Assembly (NCBI RefSeq): GCF_007992435.1
Contig: NZ_BKAG01000016.1
Span: forward strand, 62,001 to 126,000
Reading direction: 5' to 3'
DNA length: 64,000 nt
Source of the DNA: Prosthecobacter gellanilyticus
Lineage (GTDB): Bacteria; Verrucomicrobiota; Verrucomicrobiia; Verrucomicrobiales; Verrucomicrobiaceae
This document shows, in pieces, positions 61,939-64,000 of the stretch. Numbering within the stretch: the first letter of the stretch is position 1; the number at the start of each line of letters is the position of its first letter. The notes beneath the pieces were generated by a model. It had not been told where the DNA came from. It ran no database searches and was given only the letters and a program-made list of their open reading frames with translations. The position numbers were made by a program, and so were the translations under genes.

Positions 61939-63674
61939 GGAAGGCCTGCTGCCTCCTTCTCACGAGCCTTGCGCTGCCGCTTTGCGCGGAGGTGCAGATC
62001 GCCCGTGTGGATGCGATGACGCGCGTCATGCGAGTCCAGGAGGTCAGCGACCTGGAGTCGGCGATGGAAGCGGCGCGCGGAGAGAGCGAGTCATTGCAGA
62101 TCGTGATCAGTGGCAAGCCCGAGGATCTGCTCAGCCTGCAGCTGGATGCCACGCATCTCACCGGGCCGGAGGGATCCATGATCCCGGCCCCAGACGTGCT
62201 GCGCGAGCAGTATGTGAAGGTCAGCAAGTCCACGCCGATGTCTCCCCTGCCCCTGGGTGACTATCCGGATGCGCTGGTGCCGCAGGAGTTTCCCTGGCAG
62301 AAGCTGCCGAACGAAAAGCATGTCAACCAGCCCTGGTGGCTGGACTTCCATGTGCCCTACAGCATCAAGGCAGGGCTTTATGCCGGTGAGCTCTCCGCGA
62401 GAAACACAAAGGGGGTGGTGGTGGCGCGCACGAAGCTGATGCTGCGCGTGTCTGACTTTGACATGCCGGCGGTGCCTCGACTGAAGTCCTCCATGATGAC
62501 GACTTACCGCCGCATGCTGGATGTGCATGGGTATGATTCGAAGAAGGATCCCCCCAGTGACGCAGGCATCGCGCTGGTGGAGAAGTACTATGACTTCATG
62601 GTGGATCACCGGCTGGCTTTTGATCAGAGCCGCCAGACCTATCCCGATCCCAAGACAGGGAAGCTGAACCCGGATCGTATGGAGAAGGCCATGCGCCAGC
62701 ATCTGCTGCACAGGCATACGGGAATGATCGCGCTGCCGCTCTGGCCTTCGTGGCCGTTTGCTGACTCGCTGGGCAAGGACCGCAAGGAGGCCATGCAGTA
62801 CTGCGCAGACTGGATGAAGCTGCTGCACAAGATTCACTGCGGCGAGCGAGGCTACATCATCCTCGCCGAGCTGGATGAGCCTAATAGCGCGGAGGCGTAT
62901 TCGTTTGTGCGACGCTGGGGAGATTTCTTCAACGAGGCTGAAGCGACTCATGATGTGAGACTGCCGCTGCTCGTCACTGAGCAACCGACGGCGGAGTCCG
63001 GCTGGTGGGGCACGCTGGAAGGGTTTGTGGACATCTGGTCGCCGCATGTCGGCAGTGTCTTTGAGGACATGGAGTCCGCGAAGGGGCGAAAGGACATCGC
63101 GCGGCGCATCAAGGCCGGTGACGAGGTCTGGTGCTACACGGCTCTGGTTCAGCCTTCGGATTCGTGGATGAAGGAACATGGCCAGCCGAAAGTGCTGAAG
63201 GAGTCCAATCCGCCCGTGTGGTGCCTGGATTATCCGGCAATGAATCATCGCGTGATGGCCTGGGTGATGCCGCGGCATCACATCACCGGCTTCACTTATT
63301 GGGACACCCTGCATGCCGCGGAGGGCGTGGATGTCTGGAAAAGCGCTGACAGCTTTCATGCCGGTGATTCTGACGCGGTCTTCAATGGTGATGGATCCCT
63401 CATCTATCCGGCCACGCGCAAGCGACATGGCCGCGACATGCCGGTGGCGAGCATCCGCCTGAAATGGCTGCGCGAGATGGCGGATGATTATGATTACTTG
63501 ATGCTGGCTCGCGATCTCGGTCTGGAAAAGGAGGCGCTGGAACTCGGGGCCACCTTTGCGCGCGGGTTTGGCGACTGGAAAGATGACATGCCCGCCCTCT
63601 ACTCAGCCCGCCGTTCGATCGCGGCGCTCATCACACAAACCAAGGCCGCCATGGCCAAAGGAGGTGCTCGATGA
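61935..63674 (+). CDS. Secreted DUF4091 / GH123-like protein
   Basis: 579 residues with signal peptide (MRKACCLLLTSLALPLCAE). An N-terminal beta domain (about 20-175) is followed by a TIM-barrel part with LAELDEPNSAEAY (Asp314-Glu315, the position of the catalytic pair in GH123-like enzymes), VDIWSPHVG, WCLDYPAMNHRVMAWVMPRHHITGFTYWD (in parts), and RLKWLREMADDYDYLML, the usual DUF4091 end. It probably cleaves N-acetylhexosaminide links. ATGA overlaps join it to genes on both sides. Confidence 0.85.
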   Translation: MRKACCLLLTSLALPLCAEVQIARVDAMTRVMRVQEVSDLESAMEAARGESESLQIVISGKPEDLLSLQLDATHLTGPEGSMIPAPDVLREQYVKVSKSTPMSPLPLGDYPDALVPQEFPWQKLPNEKHVNQPWWLDFHVPYSIKAGLYAGELSARNTKGVVVARTKLMLRVSDFDMPAVPRLKSSMMTTYRRMLDVHGYDSKKDPPSDAGIALVEKYYDFMVDHRLAFDQSRQTYPDPKTGKLNPDRMEKAMRQHLLHRHTGMIALPLWPSWPFADSLGKDRKEAMQYCADWMKLLHKIHCGERGYIILAELDEPNSAEAYSFVRRWGDFFNEAEATHDVRLPLLVTEQPTAESGWWGTLEGFVDIWSPHVGSVFEDMESAKGRKDIARRIKAGDEVWCYTALVQPSDSWMKEHGQPKVLKESNPPVWCLDYPAMNHRVMAWVMPRHHITGFTYWDTLHAAEGVDVWKSADSFHAGDSDAVFNGDGSLIYPATRKRHGRDMPVASIRLKWLREMADDYDYLMLARDLGLEKEALELGATFARGFGDWKDDMPALYSARRSIAALITQTKAAMAKGGAR

Positions 63675-64000
63675 CTCTCGACATCATCACGACTGAGGCC
63701 GCCTTTACCGCGCTGGAACCTGTGTGGGACCGGCTGCTGGACTCATCCGCGACTCACAGCCCCTTCCTGGCCTGGGACTATGTGCGCCTGTGGTGGGAGC
63801 ACTGTGGCAATGAGTATCGAATGCAAATCGGCGTGGTGCGTGATGAGCGCGCCGAGGTCGTTGGCATCGCGCCGTTTGTGATTGGCGCGGATCGTGGGGA
63901 CTCGCGCCAGCATCTGCGGCATCTCGGCTTCATGAACGGCCTCGGTGATGTGCAGGGCGAGCGCATGGACATCCTGGTGCCTGCGGGCCGTGAGGCGGAG
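63671..64000 (+). CDS. GNAT/CelD-like acetyltransferase, partial
   Basis: Open to the window edge from ATG 63671, which overlaps the preceding stop codon (ATGA). The 110 visible residues (LEPVWDRLLDSSATHSPFLAWDYVRLWWEHCGNEYRMQIGVVRD, given in parts; then APFVIGADRG and RHLGFMNGLGDVQGERMD) match the N-terminal half of the BioF2/CelD GNAT-like family found in polysaccharide operons. It may acylate the polymer or a sugar precursor. The second half lies outside. Confidence 0.8.
   Translation, partial: MTLDIITTEAAFTALEPVWDRLLDSSATHSPFLAWDYVRLWWEHCGNEYRMQIGVVRDERAEVVGIAPFVIGADRGDSRQHLRHLGFMNGLGDVQGERMDILVPAGREAE

Noticed and set aside
62091-63428. 445-codon open frame on the minus strand
   Set aside because: Antisense to the DUF4091 gene; histidine/arginine-rich, typical of a shadow frame.

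Overview
The window is one continuous piece of a high-GC chromosome from a verrucomicrobial bacterium, most likely in or near the Prosthecobacter/Verrucomicrobium group. The assignment rests on families typical of the Planctomycetes-Verrucomicrobia-Chlamydiae (PVC) superphylum: PVC-type haem-binding membrane-bound dehydrogenase proteins, DUF1549/DUF1553/DUF1501 sets, extracytoplasmic-function (ECF) sigma factors paired with Ser/Thr kinases, and a five-gene pilus-like locus matching the Amuc_1098-1102 locus of Akkermansia. Lipid A genes (lpxA, lpxB) and a Mla lipid-transport operon show a Gram-negative envelope. I see no rRNA, tRNA, CRISPR array, prophage or transposase.

Layout. 1-10488 is read leftwards: the end of an Ig-repeat secreted protein, two large secreted c-type cytochrome/dehydrogenase proteins with a small ORF between them, and a compact mlaEFDCA operon closed by a strong terminator. 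10590-13044 (+) carries a DHFR-like reductase and a LolD/FtsX-type ABC exporter. 13248-17903 holds a membrane Ser/Thr kinase with a lectin-like exterior (-), a small GYF protein with a histone H1-like tail (+), lpxA and a lipoprotein (-). 18420-24348 (+) is an ECF sigma factor overlapping a membrane cytochrome with an anti-sigma-like N-terminus, then a DUF1501 protein and a secreted protein. 24562-34208 contains an unknown protein, a YkgJ cysteine-cluster protein, a dGTPase, a secreted TolB/M28/PDZ peptidase, a second DUF1549/1553 cytochrome, lpxB and a xylose-isomerase-like protein. 34314-38515 has two small membrane proteins and a coaE-rho-rnd operon. 38581-45575 (-) is the pilus-like locus. 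45672-51619 holds a UDP-glucuronate decarboxylase, a metallophosphatase and an ECF sigma/WD40-kinase pair. 51805-57858 (+) has a giant Ig-repeat protein and the btaAB betaine-lipid genes. 58000-59241 (-) is a sialidase-like protein. From about 59600 to the end (+) is an exopolysaccharide-type operon whose genes overlap by ATGA.

Themes. Much of the window builds or modifies the outer envelope: lipid A, phospholipid retrograde transport, betaine lipids, pilus-like machinery and surface polysaccharide. A second theme is coupling of sigma factors or kinases to exported sensors. The intergenic DNA is rich in hairpin elements: a 68-bp palindromic repeat present twice 54 kb apart, a 26-bp perfect inverted repeat enclosing 139 bp, and several strong stem-loops.
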